53,496 nt of DNA from assembly GCA_903859155.1 (NCBI GenBank), contig CAIOLO010000122.1, positions 1 through 53,496 of the forward strand, read 5' to 3'. Made by a program: the position numbers and the translations under genes. Below are positions 14,138 to 23,075 of the stretch, piece by piece. Every line of letters starts with the position of its first letter. The first letter of the stretch is position 1. Source of the DNA: an uncultured beta proteobacterium (GTDB lineage: Bacteria; Pseudomonadota; Gammaproteobacteria; Burkholderiales; SG8-39). Under the pieces are notes generated by a model. It had not been told where the DNA came from. It saw only the letters and a program-made list of their open reading frames with translations, and did no database searches.

Positions 14138-15927
14138 CCTATCCGCTGGCGGCTCTCGCGCGGCGCATGCTGCGCGATCTCGAGGCGCGACAGTCGATAT
14201 TCAGCCTGCCCTCGCGCAAGTTCGTGCTCGGCGATCCGCGCCGCGACCTTTCGGTGCGTTTTCACGGCCACACCGCGGCGACGCCCTTCGGCCCCGCGGC
14301 CGGTCCGCATACCCAGCTCGCGCAGAACATCGTGCTCTCCTGGCTCGCCGGCGGCCGCATCATGGAGTTGAAGACCGTCCAGATCAATGACCGCCTGAGC
14401 ATCCCGCGCCCTTGCATCGACATGCAAACCGTGGGCTACAACGTCGAGTGGTCTCAGGAGCTTACCCTGGAGCAATCGCTCGAGGAGTACGTCAAGGCGG
14501 CGATGCTGATCCGCATCCTCGAGGCGAGCGGAGGGCTCGCGCTCGCGCCCGGCTTCGGCAGGACCGTCTTCGACATGAGTGTCGGCTACGACCTTGCAGG
14601 CATACGCAGCGAACGCGTGCAGGCGTTCCTGCATGGAATGATGGATGCGACGCCGGTGGTGGAGCGACTGCGGCGCGAATTGCCGGCGGAGTTGGGCCCG
14701 TTGCGCGACCTTGATTTCACCACGCGGCTCTCGGACACGCTCACGCTGAGCACCTTCCACGGCTGCCCGCCCGATGAGATTGAGGCCATGGTTGCTCACC
14801 TGATGCAGGAACACGGGCTGTCCTGCGTGGTCAAGCTGAATCCGACGCTCCTTGGCGCGGTTGAGGTGCGGCGGCTGTTGCACGATGTACTCGGCTACGC
14901 GGAGCTGCGCATTCCGGACGAGGCGTTCGAAAAAGACGCCACCTGGGACCAGGCCGCTGCGTTCATCGACCGCCTGCATGGCAAGGCGCGTTCGCTGGGC
15001 CTCGGGCTGGGCGTTAAATTTTCGAACACCCTGATCGTCGAGAACCATCGAAACTTTTTTCCGTCAAGCGAGCGCGTCATGTACCTGTCGGGGCCGCCGC
15101 TGCATGTCCTCGCGATGAATCTGGTGCAGCGCCTGCGCCGCGGCTTTGGCGATCGCTTCCCGGTATCGTTCTCAGCGGGCATCGAGCGCGCGAATTTCCC
15201 CGACGCCGTCGCGCTCGGGCTGGTGCCGGTTACCGTCTGCACCGACCTTCTGAAGACCGGGGGCTACGCCCGCGGCGCCGGGTACTTCGATGAACTGGCG
15301 CGCCGCATGGACGCCGTGGGCGCGGCAAGCATTGAGCAATTCATCATGAGGGCGTACGCCGTAGAGGGTGCCGCCGACATCACTGCGGCGAAGCTGCGCA
15401 ACACCGAGGTGTATGTCGAGCGTGCCACGGGCGATGCGCGCTACCGCGCCGCCAACCACCGCAAGGTGCCGAAAAAGATCGGCCGCCGCCTGAAACTGTT
15501 CGACTGCCTCACCTGCGACAAGTGCATCCCGGTTTGCCCCAACGACGCGAACTTCACCTTCCGCATGCCGGCCACGCCGGAGGTGCCGCTCAGCGAGGTT
15601 CGGCAGATCGCGAATTTTGCGGACTTCTGCAATGACTGCGGCAACTGCGACATCTTCTGTCCGGAGGACGGCGGCCCGTACCTGCTGAAACCGCGGCTAT
15701 TCGTGAGCCGTGAACACTGGCTGGCTGACGCGCCGCGCGACGCGGTTCTGGTCGAGCACGGGGCGATTACCGGGAGGTTTGACGGCGTGGTGGTGCGGGT
15801 GGCCGATGGCGAGCTGATCGGCGCGGATCCCAGGGCGCAGGCTCTGCGCAGTCTGAGGGCGGCGTTGCTGGATCCTGAGGAAGTGAACTACGTGAGTGAA
15901 TTCCTGCGCGCTCAAGTGGCAGCGTAG
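14122..15927 (+). CDS. ygfK: YgfK-like iron-sulfur oxidoreductase (short form)
   Basis: A 601-residue relative of E. coli YgfK, a flavin/iron-sulfur oxidoreductase of the anaerobic purine-degradation island. Family motifs: TPFGPAAGPHTQLAQNIV, then LAGGRIMELKTVQI near residues 75-90, TLSTFHGCPPDEIEAM, and VKLNPTLLG. The first part has a dihydroorotate-dehydrogenase-like barrel character. Two [4Fe-4S] motifs end the protein: Cys462-465-468-472 (CLTCDKCIPVCP) and Cys503-506-509-513. E. coli YgfK is about 1,030 residues and carries a C-terminal glutamate-synthase-like FAD/NAD(P)H module that is absent here, so this form needs a separate electron partner. Divergent from the hydantoinase operon and followed by the Bam-like cluster. 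Start codon lies in a hairpin loop. Confidence 0.85.
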   Translation: MSELSPYPLAALARRMLRDLEARQSIFSLPSRKFVLGDPRRDLSVRFHGHTAATPFGPAAGPHTQLAQNIVLSWLAGGRIMELKTVQINDRLSIPRPCIDMQTVGYNVEWSQELTLEQSLEEYVKAAMLIRILEASGGLALAPGFGRTVFDMSVGYDLAGIRSERVQAFLHGMMDATPVVERLRRELPAELGPLRDLDFTTRLSDTLTLSTFHGCPPDEIEAMVAHLMQEHGLSCVVKLNPTLLGAVEVRRLLHDVLGYAELRIPDEAFEKDATWDQAAAFIDRLHGKARSLGLGLGVKFSNTLIVENHRNFFPSSERVMYLSGPPLHVLAMNLVQRLRRGFGDRFPVSFSAGIERANFPDAVALGLVPVTVCTDLLKTGGYARGAGYFDELARRMDAVGAASIEQFIMRAYAVEGAADITAAKLRNTEVYVERATGDARYRAANHRKVPKKIGRRLKLFDCLTCDKCIPVCPNDANFTFRMPATPEVPLSEVRQIANFADFCNDCGNCDIFCPEDGGPYLLKPRLFVSREHWLADAPRDAVLVEHGAITGRFDGVVVRVADGELIGADPRAQALRSLRAALLDPEEVNYVSEFLRAQVAA

Positions 15928-16018
15928 GCAACCACTGCCCTGACCGAAACAGGTCTGTCGGCAGGGTCCTGAGGGTCGGGTCGGCGCGCCTGCATTTCCC
16001 CTCCCACCCCTTCAAAAC

Positions 16019-16032
16019 TTGATCTATGTCAG
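16019..16032 (+). promoter_or_regulatory. FNR/Anr-type box upstream of the Bam-like cluster
   Basis: TTGATCTATGTCAG matches the FNR/Anr consensus TTGAT-N4-(A/G)TCAA in all but the last base. A -10-like TATTAC at 16052-16057 lies about 27 bases from the box centre, close to class II activator geometry. This would give expression under oxygen limitation, as needed for a low-potential W/Fe-S enzyme. Confidence 0.6.
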
Positions 16033-16172
16033 GCAATTGCGCAAAAACCAGTATTACAGTACCAAAATGCTACAAATGGGGTAATTCGCCACCGATCCGC
16101 CGTCGCGGGCCGTATGCCTGAAAACCGGTCGGATTGAGGTTCGTTTCATGCGATGGTCGAAACGGGGAAAAA

Positions 16173-18134
16173 ATGAGGTTCGCAGAAACTGGATTCAACC
16201 TGGAAGTCGATCTTTCCAGGGGCAATATCGACAGGGTGGAAACCGACCCGAGGATGACCGAGCTGTATCTGGGAGGCCTGGGTACCAACGCCAAGATTCT
16301 GTGGGACAGGGTTCCCCCGGAGACCGAGCCTTTTTCCGAAGACAACCTGCTGATTTTCAGCACCGGACTTCTCTGTGGCACCGCGGCGCCCGGCTGCAAT
16401 CGCACCATTGTCTCGACTTTTTCTCCGCAGACCCGGTTGATGGCGTATTCGATGATGGGCGGATTCTGGGCCCCGGAGCTGAAGCATGCCGGTTACGACA
16501 AGGTGATCATCAGCGGCCAGTCTCCCGCTCTGGTCTATCTGTGGATCGATAACGACAAAGTCGAAATTCGTGACGCCTCCCATCTGCGCGGCAAGGGCGC
16601 CATCGAAACCGCGGAGTGCATTCGCAGCGAGTTGAAGGATCCCAACGTGCAGGTGGCGGCCATCGGCCTGGCCGGCGAGAACCGGGTTTTTTTCGCCTCC
16701 ATCGAGCAGGGCAGGTCCAGTGCCAGCCGCGGCGGTGTCGGCGCGGTCATGGGGGACAAGGGGCTCAAGGCCATAGCCGTTCGTGGCACCAAGGACGTCA
16801 ATGTCGCCCGGCCGGCCGAATTCATGAACCTGTGCAACGACGTGCTGAAATACATCAAGGCGCGCGAAGAAAACCCGGTTCCGGGGGTGATGCCCATCCT
16901 GGCCGGGCTCGGGTCGCCGCAGGAGATGAAACTGGTCGACGAGGAGTGGCATACCACGAATTTCATGTGGGGCAACTCCCGAACCCGTCGGAAGGATTTC
17001 TGGAACAAGGAAATCGAGGAGAAGTGGCGCGAGACGCAGGAAAACGTCCGCACACGCCTGATCAGTTGTTACAACTGCCCGATGAAATGCGGGGCCACCA
17101 TCTCGGTGCCGGGCATCGCCACCTACATGATGAAGTGCTTCTCCAAGCTCACCTACACCATGGCGGCCTATTCGGACCTGGATTTCGGATTCAAGATCGC
17201 CCAGCGTGCAACTGAATACGGCGTGGACGGCTTCTCGGCTCCGCAGGTCATGGCCTTTGGCCTGGAACTGCTCGAAGCCGGCATCTTGACCGATGCGGAC
17301 GTGCAGGGAATGCCCGCCGACAACGAGGGCCGGTTTTTCTGGCTGCTCGACAGGATCGTAAGGCGGGAAGGAATCGGGGATGTGCTGGCCGACGGGACCT
17401 ATTGGGCCGCCCGGCGCATCGGCAAGGGGGCGGAGGCTTTCGATCACAACACCATCAAGAAGCATGAGCAGCTGCCGCTCAAGCTGGGCATGCTGAACCC
17501 GGTCTATTTCCTGATGTACGCAACCGGCGAGAAGATCAACATCACCCAGATCGAGGGGCAGTTTCCCCAGGCGCCTTTTCCAACCCGGGAAGAGCGGGAG
17601 GAGTTCGTCAAGGACTGGATCCAGGTGCCCGACGAGAAGTTCAAGCAGTACCTGCTCGATTGGGAGCCGCGCGGCGATCACTCGAATCCCTACTACCCCA
17701 CCGTCGAGGCCAGCTGCGACATCGTGGACTGGCAGGAGAAGATGCACTACATCGACGATGCTCTGGGGACCTGCGCCGGATTGTCGTCGTTTCCGCTGAA
17801 GCCGCCGTACCACATCCACAATTTCCCGGACTTCATCTCGGCGGCAACCGGATTCGACTTCGACGAAGCCAGGCTGTGGCAAGCCGCCACGCGGACCAGG
17901 ACCCTGTTGCGGGCCATCAACGTGCGCCTGGGCTTGCGGCGTGCGGATGACAAGCCGCCGGAGAATCACTGGAAGAAGCGCTTCCCCGAGCTGGAGGCGA
18001 AGCTCCTGGACGAGTATTACAAGCTGAAAGGGTGGAACGATCAGGGGATCCCCACCAGGGAGTCGCTGCATGAACTGGAGCTGGACTACGTCGGCGAAGA
18101 TCTGCAGCAAAGAGGGATTCTCAGCGATGGCTAA
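16173..18134 (+). CDS. bamB: BamB-like tungsten subunit of class II benzoyl-CoA reductase
   Basis: A 653-residue member of the aldehyde:ferredoxin oxidoreductase family that holds a tungsten bis-pterin and one [4Fe-4S] cluster; in Geobacter BamB reduces the benzoyl-CoA ring. Cluster ligands are Cys299, Cys302, Cys306 (SCYNCPMKC) and Cys534 (GTCAGLSSF). Glu251, His260 and Cys322 fall exactly at the positions I recall for active-site residues of Geobacter BamB, and the length is the same. The substrate-side segments NITQIEGQFPQAP and SSFPLKPPYHIHN are also BamB-like rather than typical AOR. ATG chosen because it gives the family N-terminus (MRFAETGF); upstream TTG rejected. Overlaps bamC by 8 bases. 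Substrate in this organism is unproven. Confidence 0.9.
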   Translation: MRFAETGFNLEVDLSRGNIDRVETDPRMTELYLGGLGTNAKILWDRVPPETEPFSEDNLLIFSTGLLCGTAAPGCNRTIVSTFSPQTRLMAYSMMGGFWAPELKHAGYDKVIISGQSPALVYLWIDNDKVEIRDASHLRGKGAIETAECIRSELKDPNVQVAAIGLAGENRVFFASIEQGRSSASRGGVGAVMGDKGLKAIAVRGTKDVNVARPAEFMNLCNDVLKYIKAREENPVPGVMPILAGLGSPQEMKLVDEEWHTTNFMWGNSRTRRKDFWNKEIEEKWRETQENVRTRLISCYNCPMKCGATISVPGIATYMMKCFSKLTYTMAAYSDLDFGFKIAQRATEYGVDGFSAPQVMAFGLELLEAGILTDADVQGMPADNEGRFFWLLDRIVRREGIGDVLADGTYWAARRIGKGAEAFDHNTIKKHEQLPLKLGMLNPVYFLMYATGEKINITQIEGQFPQAPFPTREEREEFVKDWIQVPDEKFKQYLLDWEPRGDHSNPYYPTVEASCDIVDWQEKMHYIDDALGTCAGLSSFPLKPPYHIHNFPDFISAATGFDFDEARLWQAATRTRTLLRAINVRLGLRRADDKPPENHWKKRFPELEAKLLDEYYKLKGWNDQGIPTRESLHELELDYVGEDLQQRGILSDG

Positions 18135-18666
18135 AGTCAAAAAGACGGTCAAGGGCATCACGATAGTTGCCGACAAGTGCAACGGTTGCCGGGCATGCGA
18201 GCTCATCTGCTCCGCGTTTCACGCAACCCCCAAGTACAGCAGCAGCAACCCGGCGCGCTCGCGCATCCGCGTGGTGCGCGAGCCGCTGCGCGACATCTAT
18301 CTTCCGGTCTATGCCGGGGAGTACACGGCCGCAGAATGCACCGGCAGGGACAAATACATCATCGACGGCAAGGAATACGCCGAATGCGATTTCTGCCGCG
18401 CTTCGTGCCCGTCGCGAAACCTGTTCAAGGAACCCGATTCCGGCCTGCCCCTGAAATGCGACATGTGCGAGGACGATCCGGCGCTGGAGAAGCCGAAGTG
18501 CGTGGAGTGGTGCCTGAACGATGCCCTGATCTACGAAGAGCGTGTGGAGGAAGTCGAGGAAGAGGACGTGAGTCCGGGCGACGTCGAGATCGGGGTGGAT
18601 TCGCTGATCGACAAATACGGACTGCAGCAGGTGCTGGATACCATCGCAAGAGCGTCCAAGCGGTAG
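18127..18666 (+). CDS. bamC: BamC-like iron-sulfur subunit
   Basis: A 179-residue ferredoxin-like protein with 12 cysteines in sets that fit three [4Fe-4S] clusters: Cys18-21-24-28 (CNGCRACELIC), CDFCRASC near residue 90, then CDMC and CVEWC. In the known complex BamC tightly binds BamB and passes electrons between it and the Hdr-type subunits. The C-terminus is acidic (VEEVEEEDV) and helical. The ATG overlaps the end of bamB, so translation is likely coupled and the two subunits are made in equal amounts. Confidence 0.88.
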   Translation: MAKVKKTVKGITIVADKCNGCRACELICSAFHATPKYSSSNPARSRIRVVREPLRDIYLPVYAGEYTAAECTGRDKYIIDGKEYAECDFCRASCPSRNLFKEPDSGLPLKCDMCEDDPALEKPKCVEWCLNDALIYEERVEEVEEEDVSPGDVEIGVDSLIDKYGLQQVLDTIARASKR

Positions 18667-18709
18667 GCGCCCGGACATCGCGGCCAAACAGCAGGGGTGG
18701 GGAAAAAGC

Positions 18710-19861
18710 ATGGAGACAGTAACGCCCTTCAAGGAAATCATCGACGCCATCAAGGCTAGCGGCGGTGATGCGTTCAAATACTGCTACCAGTGCGGCATGT
18801 GCGACACCGTCTGTCCGTGGAACCGGGTCAGAAACTTCAGCATGCGCAAGCTCGTCCGCGAGGCGACCTTCGGCCTGACCGAGATAGAAAGCGAGGACAT
18901 CTGGCGCTGCACCACCTGCGGCAAGTGCCCGCAGGTCTGCCCCCGGGACGTCAAGCAGATCGAGTCCGGTGTGGCCTTGCGCAGGATCGCCACCGAATAC
19001 GATGTTTTTCCCCAGTCCGTGCAGCCGATCCGCCGGGTGAGCGCGAACCTGCGAGCCGAGGGCAATCCTTTTGGCGAAGATCGCGCCAAGCGCAGCAAGT
19101 GGGCCGAAGGCCTGGAGGTGAAGTCCTTCGAGGAGGGGATGGAAATCCTCTATTTGCCCGGATGCTATCTGTCATATGACCCCAGGGCGCGGAAGATTGC
19201 GCGGGCCACCGTCGAGATCCTCAACAAGGCGGGGGTGGATTTCGGCATTCTGGGCGCCGACGAGAGTTGCTGCGGGGAGAGCATTCGCAAGACGGGCGAC
19301 GAGGCCCTTTTCAAGAACCTGGCCCGGCGCAACATCAGCGCACTGGTCGCGCGCGGCGTGAAGAAGATACTGGTCTCGTCCCCGCATTGCTATCACACCT
19401 ACAAGAATGAATATCCCGAATTCATGGTGCACTTCGAGGTGGTGCACATTTCGCAGTTCATTTCCGGCCTGATTGCCGAGGGCAGGCTCGTACTCACCGG
19501 GGAATACGGCAAGACGGTCACCTACCATGACCCCTGCTACCTGGGCCGGCACAACGGTGTCTATGACGAACCGCGCGAGGCGCTGAAGAAAATTCCAGGC
19601 CTGCAACTCACCGAGATGCCCGAATCGGGCAAGAACAGTTTCTGCTGTGGCGGCGGCGGTGGTCGTATCTGGATGGAAACGCCCAAAGGCGAGCGCTTCT
19701 CCGATCTCAGGCTGGGTCAGGCAGTCGAGACGGGGGCGCAGGTCCTGGCGACTTCCTGTCCGTATTGCATTACCAATTTCGAAGACAGTCGCTTGAATCG
19801 TGAAGACGGCAAGACGATCGAAATCAGGGATATCACCGAAATCATCCGGGAAGCCATTTAA
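18710..19861 (+). CDS. bamD: BamD-like HdrD/HdrBC-type subunit
   Basis: A 383-residue heterodisulfide-reductase-like protein. Two ferredoxin-type [4Fe-4S] motifs come first (CYQCGMCDTVCP near residue 25 and CTTCGKCPQVCP near 68), followed by two CCG domains with LPGCYLSYDP/SCCGESIRK and HDPCYLGRHNG/FCCGGGGGRIWME. This is the HdrC-HdrB order seen in BamD, where it relays electrons between BamE and BamBC. It starts 43 bases after bamC. Cytoplasmic; no membrane anchor, unlike HdrDE of methanogens. Confidence 0.88.
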   Translation: METVTPFKEIIDAIKASGGDAFKYCYQCGMCDTVCPWNRVRNFSMRKLVREATFGLTEIESEDIWRCTTCGKCPQVCPRDVKQIESGVALRRIATEYDVFPQSVQPIRRVSANLRAEGNPFGEDRAKRSKWAEGLEVKSFEEGMEILYLPGCYLSYDPRARKIARATVEILNKAGVDFGILGADESCCGESIRKTGDEALFKNLARRNISALVARGVKKILVSSPHCYHTYKNEYPEFMVHFEVVHISQFISGLIAEGRLVLTGEYGKTVTYHDPCYLGRHNGVYDEPREALKKIPGLQLTEMPESGKNSFCCGGGGGRIWMETPKGERFSDLRLGQAVETGAQVLATSCPYCITNFEDSRLNREDGKTIEIRDITEIIREAI

Positions 19862-19886
19862 GCAGAAGCCTGCTGAGGAAAACGCC

Positions 19887-22800
19887 GTGGCACATACACA
19901 GGAACGGGCAGCAGAACACGCGCATGAAACGCTTGCGCAGCGCGCTTTGCGCCCCAGGGACGACAACTGCGGCGACGTGATGGTTGTCGGCGGCGGGATC
20001 AGCGGCATCCAGGCGGCGCTCGACCTTGCCAACACCGGGTTCAAGGTCTATCTGGTCGAGAAGACGCCAACCATAGGCGGGAAGATGTCCCAGCTGGACA
20101 AGACCTTCCCCACCAATGACTGCTCGATGTGCATCGAATCGCCCAAGTTCATCGAGTGCGACCGGCAGCCCAATATCGAAATCATGACCTATACCGAAGT
20201 TGCCGCCGTTGAGGGCAGCGCGGGCAACTTCAAGGTGACGCTGAACAAGAAACCCCGCTACATAGACGAGGACAAATGCACCGGCTGCACCGTCTGCGTT
20301 GAATATTGCCCGGTCAAGATCCCCGACCCCTTCAATCAGAACCTGTCGCTGAACAAGGCGGTGCACATCTATTTCTCCCAGGCGGTTCCGCTGGTCACCT
20401 ATATCGACGACAGCTGCCTGTATCTCAAGGACAAGACCTGCTCGATCTGCCAGGGGGTCTGTGAGAACGACGCCATCAATTTCAACCAGACGCCCGAGAA
20501 AGTCGAAGTCAAGGTCGGAGCGATCGTGCTCTCGCCCGGCTACGAGACCTTCGATCCGCGGGTGCGCGGCGACTACGGCTACGGAACCTACCAGAACGTG
20601 GTCACCAGCATGGATTTCGAGCGGCTGCTCTGCGCCACGGGGCCGCACGAGGGACACATACTGCGTCCTTCGGACAAGAAGCATCCGCATAAAATCGCCT
20701 GGATACACTGTGTCGGCTCCCGGCAGGTGACCCCGGGGGGCAACAGCTACTGCTCGGCGGTGTGCTGCTCCTATACGCAGAAACAGGTGATTCTGGCCAA
20801 GGATCACGTCCCCGACCTGCAGGCGAAGATTTTCCATAACGATATCCGTTCCTATGGCAAGGACTTCGAGCGCTTTTATCAGCGGGCGGAGAAATTGCCC
20901 GGCGTGGAATTCATCAGAAGCTATGTGTCGATTGGCCGGGAAATGCCGGATTCAAAGAACGTCACGATCCGCTATTCCACGCCCGACCAAGGGGTCAAGG
21001 AGGAGGAATTCGAGCTGGTGGTGTTGTCTGTCGGACTGAATCCGCCCGCGGACGCCAGGGAGTTCTCCAGGATATTCGGCGTCGAACTCGGTCCTCAAGG
21101 ATTCTGCAAGACGAACCCGGTCAACCCGATAGAGACCTCGCGTCCGGGCATTTTCATCAGCGGCGCCTTCCAGGGTCCCAGGGACATTCCGGAATCGGTG
21201 GTTAGCGCGAGCGCGGCGGGCGCCCTGTCCGGCCATTTGCTGCGGTCGCGGCGGGGGCGTTTGACGCAGGAAAGGATATATCCGGAGGAAAAAAACGTTA
21301 CCGAGGAAGAAGCCAAGGTTGGTGTATTCGTGTGCCGCTGCGGCGCCAATATCGGCCGGGTGGTCGACGTACCCGCGCTGGTCGAATATTCCAGGACCCT
21401 GGGCAATGTCGTTCATGCCGAAGAAAGCCTGTTCGCCTGCGCCACCAATACCGCCCAGGCGATCTCCAACACCATTCGTGACAAGGGGCTGAACCGGGTT
21501 GTTGTCGCCGCATGTACTCCCAGGACGCACGAGCCGCTGTTCCGCGACACGCTGCGGGAAGCGGGCATCAATCAGTATTTCTTCGACATGGCGAATATCC
21601 GCGAGCACTGCTCCTGGGTTCACTCCAAGGAGCAGGCGGACGCGACGAAAAAGGCCAAAGACATCGTGCGCATGTCGGTGGCGCGGGCTTCCATGCTGGA
21701 GCCGCTTTCTGAGTTTTCGCTGCCGGTCAACAAGGCGGCCCTGGTGGTCGGCGGCGGCGTGGCCGGCATGATCAGCGCCTTGACGCTTGCCGAGCAGGGA
21801 TTCCAGACCTACCTTGTGGAGAAGGCGTCGGATCTCGGGGGGATGGCGCGCAGGATGCACTACACGCTGGAGGGCCTGGATGTGCAGGCCTACCTGAACG
21901 ATCTCAAGAAGCGGGCGTACCGGCACCAGCTGGTCCGGGTCATCACCGACGCCACCATCACCGACGTCGAAGGATACGTGGGAAATTTCGTCACCACGGT
22001 GAAGTCCAAACGGGGCGTGCAGCAGATCAAGCATGGCGCGGCCATCATCGCCACCGGTGCCGAGGAGTACAAGCCCAGCGAATACCTGTACGGACAGGAT
22101 CCGCGCGTCATGACCCAGCTGGAGCTGGAGGAGGGGATCGTCAAGCGCGATGAGCGGCTGCTCAACTCGCAGAGCCTGGTCATGATCCAGTGCGTCGGCT
22201 GCAGGCAGGAGGACCGGAACTACTGCTCGCGCATCTGCTGCAGCGGGGCGATGAAGAACGCGCTGAAACTGAAGTCCGTCAACAAGGAGATGGATATCTA
22301 CGTGCTGTTCCGCGACATGCGCACCTACGGGTTCAGCGAGGACTATTACCGCGAAGCATCGAGCCGTGACGTAAAGTTCATCCGCTTCGAGCCGCATGAC
22401 AAGCCTCTGGTTGAAGCCGTCGAGGAGGGCGGCCGCCGTTTCCTCAGGGTGACGGTCACCGATCCGGTGCTGGGCAAGAAGCTCGCGATCGATGCCGATT
22501 CGGTGGCGCTGTCGGCCGCGGTCGTGCCCTCCAGGGGAAGCGAGGACACCGCCAGGCTGTTCAAGGTGCCGCTCTCCCCGGATGGTTTTTTCCAGGAAGC
22601 GCATGTGAAATTGCGGCCGGTCGATTTCGCCGCGGAAGGTGTCTACCTGTGCGGGACGGCCCAGTATCCCAAGCACCTGTCCGAAACCATCAGCCAGGCC
22701 TATGGCGCGGCCGGCCGCGCCCTCACGCTTCTGTCCCACGACACGGTGGTCGCCTCCGGCTCGGTGTGCGAAGTGGACGAGAGTATCTGTGTCTCGTGCG

Positions 22801-22997
22801 GGGCCTGCATCAGCTCCTGCACCTACGGGGCCATCGGGTTCCATGACACGCCGCGCGGCAAGAAAGCCGTGATCAATCCCGTGCTGTGCAAGGGCGACGG
22901 ACTGTGCAACGCCAAGTGCCCGACCGGAGCCGTGTATCTGAAGCACTACACCGACGAAGAAGTGTTCGGCCAGATTGATGCTGCGCTCGCCGGCTGA
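19887..22997 (+). CDS. bamE: BamE-like double HdrA flavoprotein
   Basis: A 1,036-residue protein made of two HdrA-type FAD modules, the likely electron-bifurcating core. Module 1: dinucleotide motif VVGGGISGIQ near residue 33, HdrA cysteines in TNDCSMCIESPKF, ferredoxin motif CTGCTVCVEYCP and CSICQGVCE. Module 2 begins with the HdrA signature VGVFVCRCGANIG near residue 480, then VVGGGVAGM near 625. Two ferredoxin clusters end the protein (CVSCGACISSC and CKGDGLCNAKCP). I chose the GTG 7 bases after GAGGA; an ATG 29 codons upstream inside bamD adds a non-conserved tail. Spacing to bamD is 25 bases. Confidence 0.9.
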   Translation: MAHTQERAAEHAHETLAQRALRPRDDNCGDVMVVGGGISGIQAALDLANTGFKVYLVEKTPTIGGKMSQLDKTFPTNDCSMCIESPKFIECDRQPNIEIMTYTEVAAVEGSAGNFKVTLNKKPRYIDEDKCTGCTVCVEYCPVKIPDPFNQNLSLNKAVHIYFSQAVPLVTYIDDSCLYLKDKTCSICQGVCENDAINFNQTPEKVEVKVGAIVLSPGYETFDPRVRGDYGYGTYQNVVTSMDFERLLCATGPHEGHILRPSDKKHPHKIAWIHCVGSRQVTPGGNSYCSAVCCSYTQKQVILAKDHVPDLQAKIFHNDIRSYGKDFERFYQRAEKLPGVEFIRSYVSIGREMPDSKNVTIRYSTPDQGVKEEEFELVVLSVGLNPPADAREFSRIFGVELGPQGFCKTNPVNPIETSRPGIFISGAFQGPRDIPESVVSASAAGALSGHLLRSRRGRLTQERIYPEEKNVTEEEAKVGVFVCRCGANIGRVVDVPALVEYSRTLGNVVHAEESLFACATNTAQAISNTIRDKGLNRVVVAACTPRTHEPLFRDTLREAGINQYFFDMANIREHCSWVHSKEQADATKKAKDIVRMSVARASMLEPLSEFSLPVNKAALVVGGGVAGMISALTLAEQGFQTYLVEKASDLGGMARRMHYTLEGLDVQAYLNDLKKRAYRHQLVRVITDATITDVEGYVGNFVTTVKSKRGVQQIKHGAAIIATGAEEYKPSEYLYGQDPRVMTQLELEEGIVKRDERLLNSQSLVMIQCVGCRQEDRNYCSRICCSGAMKNALKLKSVNKEMDIYVLFRDMRTYGFSEDYYREASSRDVKFIRFEPHDKPLVEAVEEGGRRFLRVTVTDPVLGKKLAIDADSVALSAAVVPSRGSEDTARLFKVPLSPDGFFQEAHVKLRPVDFAAEGVYLCGTAQYPKHLSETISQAYGAAGRALTLLSHDTVVASGSVCEVDESICVSCGACISSCTYGAIGFHDTPRGKKAVINPVLCKGDGLCNAKCPTGAVYLKHYTDEEVFGQIDAALAG

Positions 22998-23075
22998 CGA
23001 TCGATGCGGATTGCAAATGCGGGAAGCGGCGTACAGCGGGGATCGCCCGGCAGACATCGCTAACCAGAAAGTGAA

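Noticed and set aside
16146-18206. Leftward open frame (686 codons) opposite bamB
   Set aside because: Antisense shadow of a high-GC gene; no recognisable domain, while the plus strand has the full AOR-family motif set.
20952-23057. Leftward open frame (701 codons) opposite bamE
   Set aside because: Antisense shadow; no family motifs and no ribosome binding site.
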